From the NCBI GenBank assembly GCA_029961685.1, contig JARWKL010000006.1, positions 12,778,748 through 12,842,747 of the forward strand: a DNA stretch of 64,000 nucleotides, written 5' to 3'. This document shows positions 62,301 through 64,000 of the stretch, piece by piece. This stretch comes from Aristolochia californica. Taxonomy: Eukaryota > Streptophyta > Magnoliopsida > Piperales > Aristolochiaceae. Under the pieces are notes generated by a model. It was not told the origin of the DNA. It did no database searches and was given only the letters and a program-made list of their open reading frames with translations. Within the stretch, counting starts at the first letter, position 1, and each line of letters begins with the position of its first letter. The position numbers and the translations under genes were made by a program.

Positions 62301-64000
62301 CCCAATCCATAAGTCATTTCTAACAAAAGTTATTGTTGTTACACATCATTTATCGATCAAAACATTGACGATGATCTAGGATTGTTAGGTCTGCTTTTGG
62401 TAAAATAGGCTAAAAGTGGGTTGTTTGGCTCTGGTAAATATCCCACCGCATGTTAACTTGAGAATTTCATTTTTTCTACACCTTGAAATTTTTGGATCAT
62501 TAGGTCATTTGCATCATCAATATGTTTTTGGCATGCTTATCCACCACATTTAAAACATGTTATGATCGATTAGAAATCTCTTTCTTATAAAATTCCAGCA
62601 AGCTATTAGGGCTTATACTAGTGGAATTTCCCAAAAATGGATAACAAAACTTTGATGTTCATTTTTAGTGCATGAAATAATTTTCTTCACTAACATTTAT
62701 TATAGTTTTCAATTTTTTACAATCATAAACTCTAAAATTTTAATTTTATTGTTATCTATTTGCCTTATCTGTTTGTTAATGAGAAAAATGGGAGAGTGAA
62801 AACACAAGTTTGGATTTAAAATAAAATTGAACATCCAAAATGGAAATGCACAAATGCTGAGAGAGAATTCAAAAAGTATCTGTGATTTTAAAGGATTGTT
62901 AACTCTTTTAGTTTTTTTATACATTGGGTTTTGCAATCATCGGAAGAGGTTGGCGAGGCATTTTTAATTGAGTGTTGACTCCCAAACCATAAGTCATTCC
63001 TAACATAAATTAAAGCCACTACACATCATTAATCGATCAAAACAGTTACGATGATCTATGTTTGTTAGGTCCGTTTTTTGTAAAATAGGCAAAAAGTGGG
63101 TTTTTGGCTCTAGTAAATATCCCACCGCACGTTAACTTGAGAATTTAATTTTTTATAATCCTTGAATTTTTTTTATCAGTAGGTCATTTGCATCCTCAAC
63201 AAGTTTTAGGCATGTATATCTGCAACATTTAAAACATGTTAGGATCAATTAGAGCCCAAACTTGCCTATGTTCGAGCCCAGCTTGATTTAAATATTTCGA
63301 GCCGAGCTTCGAGCCGAGCCTCATCTCGAGCCTAAAATTGTTATCGAGCTTGAGCCCATAGAGTCTGAGCCGAGCTTCGAGCCGAATTCGAGCCTCAACA
63401 TACATTTAAAACTTTTGAAAAAATATATATCAAATAAAATATATATAAAATTTTGCATACATTTTACATAAAATTGGGTATGACCTCTACATAATATTGG
63501 ACATAAACTATATATATAATACATGTATAAGAATTGGCATAACCTCTACTTAAAATTAAGCATAATCTATATATATATAATACCTGTATAAAATTCGACA
63601 TGACCTCTATTTAAAATTGGGCATAATCAACATACATAATACCTGCATAAATACTCCATAAAATTGTTTATACATTCCATAAACACTCCAAGAAATTGTT
63701 TATACACTCCATAAAATAGTCTAAACACTCCATACACTGAATAATATTATAAACAAATTCCATACAATAATCAAACATAACAAAATTAAATGAAATATCA
63801 CTATCAATTTACAATCACCCAAATAAAAACTATAAATCCATTATAAATTACAAACTATAGTTATTTCTCTTCATGGTAGAAAATAATATACGCCCTTGCT
63901 AGAGCAAAATCTCCACCTATGACAAAAAAAAAAATTAGTTATTGTTAGATAAAAAAATACTCTTCCACTACTAGTTACTTAATGTCGTTAAAAATATTAA
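59340..64000 (+). repeat. 13.3-kb segmental tandem duplication, copy 2 (start only)
   Basis: Start of the second copy of the unit at 46,025-59,339. It begins at an irregular satellite junction, where GTTAGGATCAATT is followed directly by TTCATTTTGTTGTGG. This skips about 165 bp of the normal monomer, which copy 1 still has on the left of 46,025. The match runs through the hAT left part to the window end. If this is a simple tandem duplication, the sequence beyond 64,000 should repeat 50,550-59,339. Confidence 0.85.
63254..64000 (-). mobile_element. hAT transposon, copy 2 (left part, runs off the window)
   Basis: From 63,402 it matches copy 1 from 49,952 with few differences, including the TTGGGCATAA-type repeats. 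The left junction differs. Here about 100 bp more of the element is kept (GCCCAAACTTGCCTATGTTC, CAGCTTGATTTAAATATTTC), and satellite runs further, up to AGGATCAATTAGA. Again no CCACCCCTA-like terminal repeat is seen. The shared satellite flank shows that this copy arose by segmental duplication. Confidence 0.87.

Larger units (their letters stand above)
51937..63253 (+). repeat. Satellite array, ~680-bp monomer, segment 3 (about 18 copies)
   Basis: The array resumes inside a monomer at GTTTCAGCCATGCATATCC, immediately after the hAT terminus. Landmarks lie near 51967, 52948, 53635, 54317, 54686, 55285, 55982, 56616, 57298, 58033, 58625, 59325, 59842, 60510, 61195, 61876, 62546 and 63234. Short or irregular spacings mark internal deletions, for example 54,317-54,686, where AATTAGAAATCTGTGAAATGG leaves out about 310 bp, and around 55,040, 56,424, 58,420 and 59,340. 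From 59,340 onward the monomers match those from 46,025 onward one to one. The segment ends in a second hAT copy. No gene is supported. Confidence 0.96.

Noticed and set aside
890..62936. Many 60-118-residue open frames on both strands in the satellite
   Set aside because: They lie at the same two or three places in the monomer, overlap on opposite strands, break freely between copies, and match no protein domain I recognise. They are satellite sequence, not genes.
1..64000. CENP-B box or known centromere motif in the monomer
   Set aside because: No match to the YTTCG....CGGGA pattern in the consensus; centromere identity cannot be claimed from sequence alone.

Overview
This window is gene-poor plant repetitive DNA, most likely pericentromeric, subtelomeric or knob-type heterochromatin. 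The evidence for a plant is a Ty3/gypsy retrotransposon of the Tat/Athila type with a tRNA-Asp primer-binding site, and an Ac-like hAT element with the GAGCCGAGC-rich ends common in angiosperms. Nothing fixes the species. I found no host gene, no tRNA or rRNA gene, no CRISPR array and no bacterial-type operon.

Layout: (1) 1-24,302, (2) 29,891-49,849 and (3) 51,937-63,253 are one continuous head-to-tail satellite array with a strongly AT-rich monomer of about 680 bp. About 84 copies can be counted, all in the same orientation. Monomers diverge from each other and many carry internal deletions. Several variants recur as blocks of two, three or four monomers (higher-order repeats). A fixed position in the monomer (after the AATCATCGGAAGAG segment) carries a short G-run that has expanded independently to about 12-50 G in roughly a dozen copies.

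The array is interrupted by two kinds of transposable element. At 24,303-29,890 lies a complete but defective LTR retrotransposon on the minus strand, flanked by a perfect 5-bp target duplication (TTGAC). Its LTRs are 1,362 and 1,525 bp. It has a tRNA-Asp PBS and a G-rich polypurine tract, but nearly all of gag-pol is deleted, leaving a frameshifted C-terminal integrase remnant. At 49,850-51,936 lies a non-autonomous hAT element, also minus-strand, with a relic of the hAT C-terminal dimerisation domain. The left part of a second copy runs from 63,254 off the end of the window.

The main structural finding is that the two hAT copies are probably not independent insertions. Diagnostic satellite variants upstream of each copy match one to one from about 46,025 and from about 59,340 onward. 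The window therefore contains one full copy and the start of a second copy of a tandem duplication about 13.3 kb long, with a junction at a short AATTTT microhomology that breaks the satellite register. The array appears to be evolving at once by single-monomer change, 1.3-2.7 kb higher-order duplication, 13-kb segmental duplication, microhomology deletions, homopolymer expansion and transposon insertion. I see no evidence for a new enzymatic or defence system. All open reading frames are satellite coincidences or transposon debris.
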